30,184 bases of DNA from DASZCR01 sp035942915 (lineage in GTDB: Bacteria; Acidobacteriota; Blastocatellia; Pyrinomonadales; Pyrinomonadaceae), in contig DASZCR010000345.1 in the NCBI GenBank assembly GCA_035942915.1, positions 1 through 30,184 on the forward strand, in the 5' to 3' direction. Positions 8,190 to 16,152 of this stretch are shown in pieces. Position 1 is the first letter of the stretch. The number at the start of each line of letters is the position of its first letter. The notes under the pieces were generated by a model. It worked only from the letters and a program-made list of their open reading frames with translations, searched no databases and was not told the DNA's origin. Position numbers and translations under genes: made by a program.

Positions 8190-10949
8190 ATGAAGTCGCC
8201 CAGCATTTTTTTGAGCTACAGCCACAAAGACGAAGATGAGAAGGAAGCTTTAGTAACTCAACTGAGAGTTTTGGAGCACGCGGCGGAGGTCTGCCTGTGG
8301 AACGACGACCGCATCGAAGCAGGCGGCGACTGGAACAGAGAGATAGAGGAGGCGATGGCCGAAGCGAAGGTCGCCGTCCTGCTCATCACGGCCAATTTCC
8401 TCAACTCAAGATTCATCAGAGAGGTCGAAGTTCCGCGTCTGATTGGCCGACACCGTGCGGGTGAGTTGAAGATTTTCCCGGTCATCGCTACCGATTGCGC
8501 GTGGCAGACGGTGAAGTGGTTGCGGGAAATGAACGTCAGGCCGAAGAACGGCAGGCCGGTCTGGGCGGGCAGCGAAGCCGAAGCGGCCGAACACCTCGCA
8601 GACATCGCCAGAGAGATTGCCTCCGTGCTCGACAACATACGGCCGGAGCAGGATGCGGCCTCCGCGCCCGGACGCAGCAGCGAGCCGCCGGAGACGCTGC
8701 GTAACGTCCCGGAGACCGACACCCTCTTCTCAGGCCGCGAGGATGTTTTACGTCAACTCCACGAGATACTGACGACGCCGCCCCGGCGTGCCGTCCTGAG
8801 CGGGATGGGCGGGATAGGCAAGACGCGCACTGCCATCGAGTATGCCAATCGCCACCGCGCCGACTACACGGGAATCTTCTGGACGGGCGCGGACGCCGAA
8901 TCCACACTCATCTCAGGCTTCGTCGATATCGCCAAGCTGCTCAAACTCGTCAAAGACAACACACACCCGAAGGACGCCGTCGCCGCCGCGCAGTCGTGGC
9001 TTAGAAGTCATCCCGGTTGGCTTCTGATTCTCGACAACGTCGAGAGCCTACAGACGGCGCGCAAGTTCTACCTGCCGTGCGGACAGGGCGCTGTGCTGCT
9101 CACGACGCGGCTGGCGAAAACCGGCGGCCTACAGGTCGAGCATCTCCCGATGGACAAGATGTCGGCCGAAGAGGGCGCGCTGCTCCTGCTCAGACGCGCG
9201 CAACGGCTCGGCGATAAAGAGCCGCTCGAAGCGGCCACGCCGGAAGACCGGGAGGCCGCGCGGATGATTAGCGAGGAACTCGGCGGCCTGCCGCTCGCGC
9301 TCTATCAGGCGGGCGCTTTCATCGATGAGATGTTCTCCTCGCCGACCAACTATCTGGAACTCTACCGCGAGAAGGGGATGGAACTCATCGACTGGCGCGG
9401 CGAATCCGAGAGCGACGAGCCGACTTCCGTGACCATCACCTTCTCGCTGGCCTTTGAAGAGATTGTCGCCAAGAACAGCGCGACGGCCGACCTGCTGCGC
9501 CTCTGCGCCTTTCTCGCGCCCGACAGCATCCCTGAAGAAATCCTCATCAAAGGCGCGCCGGAGTTGGGCGACGAACTCGGCGCGGCGATGGCCGACAACC
9601 TCTCGCGCACGCGCGTCATCGCGGCCGTCGCACGCTTCTCCCTCATCGGCTTCGACCCAGACCCGCCGCGCGTGCTCTCCATCCACCGCCTTGTGCAGAG
9701 AGTGCTGCGCGGCCAGATGGACAACGAGATGCAGCGGCTCTGGATAGAACGCGCCATCCGCGCGCTCAACAGGGCTTTCCCCGAACGCGATTTCTTCGAG
9801 TGCTGGGAGACGTGTCGCCTGCTCATCCCGCATGTGCGCGAGTGCGCCCGTCTGATTGAAGAATGGAGAATCGGCTTTCCCGAAGCCGGACACCTGCTAG
9901 CCAGCGCGGGCGTCTATCTCTGGGAGCGCGCCGCCTACCGCGAGACCGAGAACTTTTTCAAACTCGCGCAGAAAATACGCGAGAAGCAACCGGGGCCGGA
10001 GCACACAGACCTCGCGCGCAGCCTGCATCATCTCGCAGACCTCTACCGCGAGGAGGGGCGTTTTACCGAAGCGGAAAGTTTATACCTGCGTGAGTTGAAG
10101 CTGTGGGAGCGCGTCCAACGCCTCGACGTGCGTCTCGACCTGACGCGATGCCTGCACGGTCTGGCCTTGCTCTACCGCGACTGGGGACGCTACGACAAAG
10201 CCGAACGTCTCTTTCAACGCGCGATTCCGATTCGCGTCAGCGTCCTCGGCGAAGGCAGTCTGCATGTCGCGTGGCTGCGCGGCGATTTGGGCGAGCTTTA
10301 CTGTTATGTCGGGAGATTCGACGAGGCCAAGACGCTGCTTGAGGATGCCATCGAGGTCATCGAGAAGACGGGCGGCTCGCGCCATCCGCTCGTCGGTCTC
10401 TACCTGAGAGATTTGGCGACCTACTGTAAATTGATTGAGCCGCCCGAAGCCGAAAAGATTCTCGTCCGCGCGATGGACATCCAAAAGAACCTCTACGGCT
10501 CAGACCATCTCCACATCGCCAAAACCCTCTACGGCTTCGCGCGTCTCTACAACGAGACGGGACGCTACGAAGAGGCGCAGAACTATTACAAGCGTGCGAA
10601 AGAGATTTTAGAGAAGAGCGTGCCGGAGAATCATCCTGACTACGCACTCGTGCTCAACGACTTCGCCTGGTACTACCACCAGCGCGGAAACTTCTCTGAG
10701 GCCGAGACGCTCTACCTGCGCGTCCTTGAGATACGCAAGAACGTTTTCGGCCACGAGGACGCGGGCATCGCACGGACTCTCGACAACTACGCTCTGCTGC
10801 TCGAAGAGACCGAACGAGCAGCGGAGGCCGAAGCGTTACGCAAACAGGCCGGAGCGATTCGCGCGAAAGCCGCACCCGACAACCCGACCGGCAACGCGCC
10901 CGCCGACGCTCCGGCCCCACAAGGCGACGCCGCAACCGAGAGCACGTAA
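8190..10949 (+). CDS. TIR-NB-ARC-TPR STAND protein (bacterial NLR-like, putative immune sensor)
   Basis: ATG 8190 has GAGAGG nine bases upstream and begins the TIR domain directly, giving 919 residues; the longer in-frame extension upstream looks non-coding. Residues 1-140 are a TIR domain with FLSYSHKDE at the start and the block NFLNSRFIREVEVP, in which E80 aligns with the catalytic Glu of bacterial NADase TIRs. A NB-ARC/STAND ATPase follows: P-loop GMGGIGKT at 205-212, Walker B LLILDN around 278-283, an LLTTR sensor near 303, GLPLAL near 366 and a winged-helix part ending in an MHD-like LSIHRLVQ motif. Residues about 570-885 hold about eight 42-residue TPRs of the kinesin-light-chain type, then an Ala/Pro tail. 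Known relatives sense a ligand through the repeats, oligomerise and deplete NAD+. It has no signal or membrane segment. Function here is inferred; domain calls are firm. Confidence 0.93.
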   Translation: MKSPSIFLSYSHKDEDEKEALVTQLRVLEHAAEVCLWNDDRIEAGGDWNREIEEAMAEAKVAVLLITANFLNSRFIREVEVPRLIGRHRAGELKIFPVIATDCAWQTVKWLREMNVRPKNGRPVWAGSEAEAAEHLADIAREIASVLDNIRPEQDAASAPGRSSEPPETLRNVPETDTLFSGREDVLRQLHEILTTPPRRAVLSGMGGIGKTRTAIEYANRHRADYTGIFWTGADAESTLISGFVDIAKLLKLVKDNTHPKDAVAAAQSWLRSHPGWLLILDNVESLQTARKFYLPCGQGAVLLTTRLAKTGGLQVEHLPMDKMSAEEGALLLLRRAQRLGDKEPLEAATPEDREAARMISEELGGLPLALYQAGAFIDEMFSSPTNYLELYREKGMELIDWRGESESDEPTSVTITFSLAFEEIVAKNSATADLLRLCAFLAPDSIPEEILIKGAPELGDELGAAMADNLSRTRVIAAVARFSLIGFDPDPPRVLSIHRLVQRVLRGQMDNEMQRLWIERAIRALNRAFPERDFFECWETCRLLIPHVRECARLIEEWRIGFPEAGHLLASAGVYLWERAAYRETENFFKLAQKIREKQPGPEHTDLARSLHHLADLYREEGRFTEAESLYLRELKLWERVQRLDVRLDLTRCLHGLALLYRDWGRYDKAERLFQRAIPIRVSVLGEGSLHVAWLRGDLGELYCYVGRFDEAKTLLEDAIEVIEKTGGSRHPLVGLYLRDLATYCKLIEPPEAEKILVRAMDIQKNLYGSDHLHIAKTLYGFARLYNETGRYEEAQNYYKRAKEILEKSVPENHPDYALVLNDFAWYYHQRGNFSEAETLYLRVLEIRKNVFGHEDAGIARTLDNYALLLEETERAAEAEALRKQAGAIRAKAAPDNPTGNAPADAPAPQGDAATEST

Positions 10950-11008
10950 CCACCGGCGACCCGTTCAGACACGTCCGGCGCATCCGATTTATCAATCTCA
11001 CATCTCGT

Positions 11009-12868
11009 ATGGAACTCTCGCCACAGACAATTCCGCGTCCCGAATATCCCCGGCCGCAACTCTGCCGCGCCGACTGGCTGAACCTGAACGGCTGGTGGGA
11101 GTTTGCCTTCGACGATGCAGACGAAGGCGGCGCGCGCCAGTGGTGGGACGGGCGCACGCTCGACCGCCGCATCCTCGTTCCCTTCCCTTACCAGAGCGCG
11201 CTCTCAGGCATTAACGACAAAGCGATTCATGAAGTCGTCTGGTACGCGCGCAGCTTTGAAGTCCCTTCCGCATGGCACGCGCAGGAAGAGCTGCTGCTGC
11301 ACTTCGGCGCGGTCGATTACAGCACCACCGTCTGGATTAACGGCCAAGAGGTCGGTCGCAACGCAAGCGGCGGCCACGTGCCGTTCTCCTTCAACATCGC
11401 GCCCTACGTGCGAGCGGGCACGAATCGCCTGACCGTGCGCGTGCGCGACGCGCAGACGCCCACCCAGCCTCGCGGCAAGCAATCGCCTTCGGGAAAGCCC
11501 GTCCGCATCTACTATTACTGCACGACAGGGATTTGGCAGACCGTCTGGCTTGAGCCTGCGTCGGCCGCGCGCATCCGCGAGCTAAACATCGAGACGCCCG
11601 CGCCGCTCGACACCTTAGACCTGACCGTTCAACTGCACGGCGCGCCGGGCGCGCGTCGTCTGGAAATCAGCGTCTTTGAAAATCTGGACAGCGAAGAAAT
11701 CGTCGCGCAGGCCGTGCAGGAGATACAGTCAAACGAGGCGCGCGTCGCGCTTAAAATTCCTGACAGCCGCGCGTGGTCTCCGCAGACGCCCCATCTTTAC
11801 AAACTGCGTCTGCGTCTGTTGGCGGACGGCAAACTGCTCGACGAGGTTGACTCATACGCGGGGCTACGCACCATCGAGCGGCGTGGTCAACGCCTACTCC
11901 TGAACGGCCGCGAGATTTATCTGGCGATGGTCATGGACCAGGGCTACTGGCCTGAGAGTTATCTGGCCGCGCCTTCGGACGCCGCACTCAGGGAGGATGT
12001 CGAGTGGGTGCGGCGCTTCGGTTTCAACAGCGTGAGGAAGCACCAGAAGATTGAAGACCCGCGCTGGCTCTACTGGTGCGACCGTCTCGGCGTGTTGGTG
12101 TGGGCTGAGATGCCGAACGCGATGAAGTGGTCGATGGAGGGCGAGGAGAACCTGCTGGCCGAGTGGGAGCGCGCCGTCCGCCGCGACCGCAATCATCCTT
12201 CGATTATCACGTGGGTTCCGGTCAACGAGACGATGGGCTTTCGCGGCATCCGCAAACACCGCCACGATGGTCAACGCGCATTTCTAGAGCGCGTCGTGAC
12301 ACTGACGCGCGCGCTCGACCCGACACGTCTCATCGTCGATAACGACGGCTGGGAGCACAGCAATCTGACGGATATCTGTACCATCCACGATTACACGCCC
12401 GACTTGCAGAGTTTTCGCGCGCGTTACCGCGAGGCGCTCAGTGGCGGCCTGCTGCCTCAGTTCGCATGGCACAGAAGACAGCCGCTTTTTCTGAGCGGCG
12501 CAGAGTATCGAGGGCAACCGATTATGCTCAGCGAAGTCGGCGGTTTTTTGATGCTCCCGCCGGACGTGCCGGAACACAGGCGCGACCGTCTCTACAAGAA
12601 CTACGGCTACTGCGCCACCGCCCACGACTTTCTTCAGAAGTACTGCGAGTTGATGGAGGCGCTCTCGTCCTTCAAGTTCATCTCAGGTTTCTGCTACACG
12701 CAGTTGACCGACATCGAGCAGGAGGCCAACGGTCTCCTCTCCTACGACCGGCAACCCAAAATCGCCCCGGAGAAGATTGCCGAGATTCACGGCAGGCTGC
12801 TCGATATCATCAACGACTCTTCCACGCCATCGGCCGCCGCGCCCTGCGCCGAAAGCGCCGAGACGTAA
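11009..12868 (+). CDS. Glycoside hydrolase family 2 (beta-galactosidase/beta-glucuronidase type)
   Basis: This 619-residue enzyme shows the GH2 order of a jelly-roll sugar-binding domain (about 20-180, opening with a LNGWWEFAFDD-type segment), an immunoglobulin-like domain (about 185-285) and a TIM barrel. The acid/base lies in WVPVNET (E407) and the nucleophile in IMLSEVGG (E509). It should release a beta-linked sugar such as galactose, glucuronic acid or mannose; the substrate cannot be told from the sequence. No signal peptide is visible, so it probably acts in the cytoplasm on imported oligosaccharides, although no transporter or other sugar gene is nearby. The start is the first ATG of the frame and fits the usual N-terminus, but no clear ribosome binding site precedes it. 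It follows the TIR-STAND gene by 59 bases and converges with gabD. Confidence 0.93.
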   Translation: MELSPQTIPRPEYPRPQLCRADWLNLNGWWEFAFDDADEGGARQWWDGRTLDRRILVPFPYQSALSGINDKAIHEVVWYARSFEVPSAWHAQEELLLHFGAVDYSTTVWINGQEVGRNASGGHVPFSFNIAPYVRAGTNRLTVRVRDAQTPTQPRGKQSPSGKPVRIYYYCTTGIWQTVWLEPASAARIRELNIETPAPLDTLDLTVQLHGAPGARRLEISVFENLDSEEIVAQAVQEIQSNEARVALKIPDSRAWSPQTPHLYKLRLRLLADGKLLDEVDSYAGLRTIERRGQRLLLNGREIYLAMVMDQGYWPESYLAAPSDAALREDVEWVRRFGFNSVRKHQKIEDPRWLYWCDRLGVLVWAEMPNAMKWSMEGEENLLAEWERAVRRDRNHPSIITWVPVNETMGFRGIRKHRHDGQRAFLERVVTLTRALDPTRLIVDNDGWEHSNLTDICTIHDYTPDLQSFRARYREALSGGLLPQFAWHRRQPLFLSGAEYRGQPIMLSEVGGFLMLPPDVPEHRRDRLYKNYGYCATAHDFLQKYCELMEALSSFKFISGFCYTQLTDIEQEANGLLSYDRQPKIAPEKIAEIHGRLLDIINDSSTPSAAAPCAESAET

Positions 12869-12910
12869 ACGCAGACGCCCCGTCCAGAGCGATTCGCAAC
12901 CGCTGGCGAC

Positions 12911-14317
12911 TTACTCCGTCTGCGTGGCTGCGTTTTCTGCGCGCGCCACTTCGCCTTTAATCCAGATGGTCTTGATGTTGACGAACTCGCGGATGCCCTG
13001 CGCGCTCAGTTCGCGTCCGTAGCCGGAGTTTTTGACGCCGCCGAAGGGCAGGCGCGGGTCGGAGGCGACCATGCTGTTGATGAAGACCTGCCCGGCCTCA
13101 ATCTCCTCGACGAAGCGCGTCTGCTCGCGCTCGTCGCGCGTCCACGCGCTCGCGCCGAGACCGAACGAGGTATCGTTGGCGATGCGTATGGCATCGTCGA
13201 TGTCTGCGGCGCGAAAGAGCAGCGCGACGGGGCCGAACAGTTCTTCGCGGTAAGCGGGCGAGTCAGCAGGGATGTTGGTGAGCACCGTCGGAGCGTAGAA
13301 GTTGCCGGGGCGCGAGACGGGGCGTCCGCCGACGAGGATGCGCGCGCCCGCCTCTGTCGAGACGCGCACCTGTTCGTCCAACTCTCTGAGAATGTCGGGC
13401 GTGGCGAGCGGCCCGATGTCTGTCGTCGTGTCGAGCGGGTCGCCGACGACGAGCGCGCGCATCCGTTCGACGAAGCCGCGCTCAAACTCGTCGTAGACCT
13501 CTTCGGCGACGATGAAGCGTTTAGCGGCGATGCACGACTGTCCGTTGTTAATCGTGCGCGCCTTGACGGCCGTCGCAACGGCCTCGTCCAGATTCGCGCT
13601 CGGCATCACGATGAAGGGGTCGCTGCCGCCGAGTTCGAGGACGGTCTTCTTGATGTGCGCCCCGGCCTGCGCGGCGACGCTGCGACCGGCGGCCTCGCTG
13701 CCCGTCAAAGTGGCCGCCGCCACGCGCGCATCTTCGAGCAGTGCGGCGACGGCGCTTGAGCCGATGAGCAGCGTGCCGAACGCGCCTTCGGGAAAGCCCG
13801 CGCGGCGGAAAATCTCCTCGATGGCGAGCGCACACTGCGGGACGTTGGAAGCGTGTTTGAGGAGCGCGGTGTTCCCCGCCATGAGAGCAGGAGCGGCGAA
13901 ACGAAAGACCTGCCAGAAGGGAAAGTTCCAGGGCATCACGGCGAGGACGACGCCGACCGGCTCGTAGCGCACGTAGCTGCGCGCGCCGTTCGTCTCAACC
14001 TGCTCGTCTGCGAGAAACCGCGCGGCGTTCTCTGCATAGAAGCGACAGACCCACGCGCACTTCTCGACCTCCTGCACGGCTGAGGCGAGCGGCTTGCCCA
14101 TCTCCAAAGTCATCAGCCGCGCGAAACTGTCCTTCTCCGTCGTCAGAATCTCGGCCGCGCGCATCATCAAACGCGCGCGCTCGGCAAACGTCGTGCGACG
14201 GTAACTGCGAAAAGTCTCGTGCGCGCTGCCGACGCGTTCCTCTATCTCTTCTTCCGCAAACGGCTCGAAGACGCGCAACGTCTCATTGGTCGCGGGATTG
14301 ACGGTAGCGATGCTCAT
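12911..14317 (-). CDS. gabD: NAD(P)-dependent succinate-semialdehyde dehydrogenase
   Basis: This 468-residue aldehyde dehydrogenase is closest in style to the GabD1 group. It has the cofactor-site PWNFPFW segment, a GSEAAGR turn, the catalytic base E228 in LELGGSDPF and the nucleophile C262 in NNGQSCIAAKR. The 34-residue spacing of the two matches E. coli GabD (E254/C288). It oxidises succinic semialdehyde to succinate in the cytoplasm. ATG 14317 (MSIATVNPATNE) is the natural start; an upstream TTG would add 12 unrelated residues, and neither has a clear ribosome binding site. It lies 47 bases after an exported-protein gene on the same strand. Another short-chain aldehyde remains possible as substrate. 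The Kgd-type enzyme in this window could supply its substrate. Confidence 0.9.
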   Translation of the reverse strand: MSIATVNPATNETLRVFEPFAEEEIEERVGSAHETFRSYRRTTFAERARLMMRAAEILTTEKDSFARLMTLEMGKPLASAVQEVEKCAWVCRFYAENAARFLADEQVETNGARSYVRYEPVGVVLAVMPWNFPFWQVFRFAAPALMAGNTALLKHASNVPQCALAIEEIFRRAGFPEGAFGTLLIGSSAVAALLEDARVAAATLTGSEAAGRSVAAQAGAHIKKTVLELGGSDPFIVMPSANLDEAVATAVKARTINNGQSCIAAKRFIVAEEVYDEFERGFVERMRALVVGDPLDTTTDIGPLATPDILRELDEQVRVSTEAGARILVGGRPVSRPGNFYAPTVLTNIPADSPAYREELFGPVALLFRAADIDDAIRIANDTSFGLGASAWTRDEREQTRFVEEIEAGQVFINSMVASDPRLPFGGVKNSGYGRELSAQGIREFVNIKTIWIKGEVARAENAATQTE

Positions 14318-14364
14318 AATAAAGCGGACGAGTGGCTTTGTTGTAAATCCCAAACAGTCTCGAC

Positions 14365-15003
14365 TTATTCGGTCTTCTTAGGCAAAACGTACCTGACACC
14401 ATCGCGGTAAGAGTGCGGGTCTCGCGGGTCTTGCCTGAATAAGAGCCCGCGACTCCACATCGTCTGCGCGTCGAAGAAAACCGTTTCGACATTGTACTCC
14501 AACGCCTCGATTGGCATCGGGACGCCTAGCTGTGCGAGCCCGCGCATCCAAAGCCTGTACTCGTCCTCTCTCAACTCAACGTCTTGCGTCTCACCGGGCA
14601 TGATAGGCTTGTCCGAGCCTTTGGCGTCCGGGTAACAGCGCGACCCCGGCCAGCAGCCGTACCTGAGCCCTGAGATTTTGGTGTGCTTATTCTTGCTGCC
14701 GGGAGGATTGGGGAAACCCATCATGATATCGACGAACATGATGGGCTTGTCCGAGACGTTCTTTAATCTGAAGGTCACACCGATGAGCCAATCGTCGCCC
14801 GCCGGGAACAGGCGTCCCGGCTCGACAGCCTTGCCGTTCACCATGACGGAGACAACCTCGACCGGTGACTGCCGCTCATCTTCGACCGGCGCTTGAGTGA
14901 TTAACTTCTGCTTCGCCTGCCGCGCCTCTAGGCGGACGCCTGTGAGAGAGCAGACGAGGAGCGCGACGCACGTCGCACGAATGAGTGTTGAGATGCTAAT
15001 CAT
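14365..15003 (-). CDS. Exported protein of unknown function
   Basis: ATG 15003 gives 212 residues; AGGAGG lies 12 bases upstream, a slightly long spacing. Residues 1-28 form a Sec signal peptide (ISTLIRATCVALLVCSLTG followed by a small-residue cleavage zone). The mature part carries a beta-type module with VTFRLKNVSDKPIMFVDI, reminiscent of domains that describe interactions of exported Ig-like proteins, and two cysteines (GCWPGSRC) that could form a disulfide. I do not recognise the family. It sits between an MBL-fold hydrolase and gabD on the same strand, with gaps of 82 and 47 bases, so co-transcription is possible. Confidence 0.75.
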   Translation of the reverse strand: MISISTLIRATCVALLVCSLTGVRLEARQAKQKLITQAPVEDERQSPVEVVSVMVNGKAVEPGRLFPAGDDWLIGVTFRLKNVSDKPIMFVDIMMGFPNPPGSKNKHTKISGLRYGCWPGSRCYPDAKGSDKPIMPGETQDVELREDEYRLWMRGLAQLGVPMPIEALEYNVETVFFDAQTMWSRGLLFRQDPRDPHSYRDGVRYVLPKKTE

Positions 15004-15085
15004 TGCCCGCGCGAGCCTCCTGAAAGTTAAGCAGAGTGTAATCGTCGAAGGAGGTTCGAGACAAGCAAAAGCCGTTTCAGCCAAG

Positions 15086-15991
15086 CTATTCGGGCAGCGT
15101 CCATGTCTGTCCGACTTCCGTGAGGGCGATGCGCCATTGTTCGCGTCCGGCGGCGGCGAGGAGGCGTGCGACGGGTTCGCCGACCGGCTCGCGGCTCAGA
15201 CGAAAGGTCGAGTGGTGCATCGGGAGGATGTAGCTCGCGTTCATCTCGCGCGCCATCGCCCAAGACTGTTCCGGGTTGGCGTGTGCGTAGACGTATGGGT
15301 CGTATGCGCCGATGGGAAGGATAGCGAGGTCAATCTGCGGATAACGCGCGCGCAGTCGGCCGAAGGCGCGCGTGTAGGCCGTGTCGCCGCCGAAGACGAG
15401 CCTGCGCCCGTGCTTTTCGACGAGGAAGCCACCGTAGCCGCGATGCCGGTCGGTGAGCGTGCGCGCCCCCCAGTGATTGACTTCGAGCGCCTCGATGCGC
15501 GCGCCGTCAATCTCCACCGACTGCCCCCACTCCAACTCATCGACGCGCGCAAAGCGACGCACGAGGTCTGTGTTGCCGCGTTGCACGACGGCGCGCGTCC
15601 GGCGCGGCAAGCGCGCCAGCGTCGCCTTGTCCGCATGGTCCATGTGCGCGTGCGAGACGAGGACGGCGTCGAGCGCGGGCAACTCGCGCGGCGTCAGCGC
15701 GGGCGCGACCAGACGGCGCGGGCCGAGTGTGACAAGCCCCATATGGAGTCCGACGCGCGGCCGCAGCGCCGGGTCGGTCAACAGCCACGTCCCGTAGAAG
15801 TTGACGAGCACGGTCGCGTGTCCGAGCCATGCGACCGTGAGGCGTTCGTCCGGCCACGTGTCGGGCGCGGGGCGATGCGGCGCAGGACTGACGGGGACGC
15901 GCGACTCGGCGACGCGCTCGGCCAGAAAGCGACCGGCGAAGCGGCGGGCAAATCCCGTGTAAGTCTTTAAATCTTTGATGGAAACGCTCAC
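15086..15991 (-). CDS. MBL-fold metal-dependent hydrolase (UlaG/NAPE-PLD type)
   Basis: This 301-residue protein has the metallo-beta-lactamase fold. The VAWLGHATVLV and TDPALRPRVG strands lead to the metal motif SHAHMDHAD (H114, H116, D118, H119), followed by EVNHWGAR, FGGDTAY and LPMHHSTF, which carry the remaining ligands. This pattern is shared with UlaG-like lactonases and N-acylphosphatidylethanolamine phospholipase D-like hydrolases, so the substrate is open. Translation starts at GTG 15991; an in-frame stop at 16001-16003 rules out a longer form, and no strong ribosome binding site is seen. No signal peptide is visible. It is divergent from the DUF885 gene across 161 bases and is the first gene of a possible three-gene minus-strand unit. 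Confidence 0.9.
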   Translation of the reverse strand: MSVSIKDLKTYTGFARRFAGRFLAERVAESRVPVSPAPHRPAPDTWPDERLTVAWLGHATVLVNFYGTWLLTDPALRPRVGLHMGLVTLGPRRLVAPALTPRELPALDAVLVSHAHMDHADKATLARLPRRTRAVVQRGNTDLVRRFARVDELEWGQSVEIDGARIEALEVNHWGARTLTDRHRGYGGFLVEKHGRRLVFGGDTAYTRAFGRLRARYPQIDLAILPIGAYDPYVYAHANPEQSWAMAREMNASYILPMHHSTFRLSREPVGEPVARLLAAAGREQWRIALTEVGQTWTLPE

Positions 15992-16055
15992 GATAAAGGT
16001 TTAGATGCGCGCTCGGCGCGGCGCGTGCATACGTCGAAAGTCTCACGTTTCCTTC

Positions 16056-16104
16056 GCGTCTTTGCGACGCTCGGCGTCGTGTTGTATGCTTCGCGCGAAG
16101 CATA
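16056..16104. repeat. Alternative stem-loops and a perfect 20-base palindrome
   Basis: GCGTC (16056-16060), GACGC (16066-16070) and GCGTC (16074-16078) allow two mutually exclusive hairpins. A perfect 20-base palindrome centred on GCGC follows at 16085-16104 (half-site TATGCTTCGC). The element ends 48 bases before the DUF885 start and could be an operator or a leader structure. No poly-T tract follows, so it is not a typical terminator. Confidence 0.6.
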
Positions 16105-16152
16105 TCTCTCTCTCGAATTTCACCAACTCCGCCAAACGAGGTCTAAAAGCAC

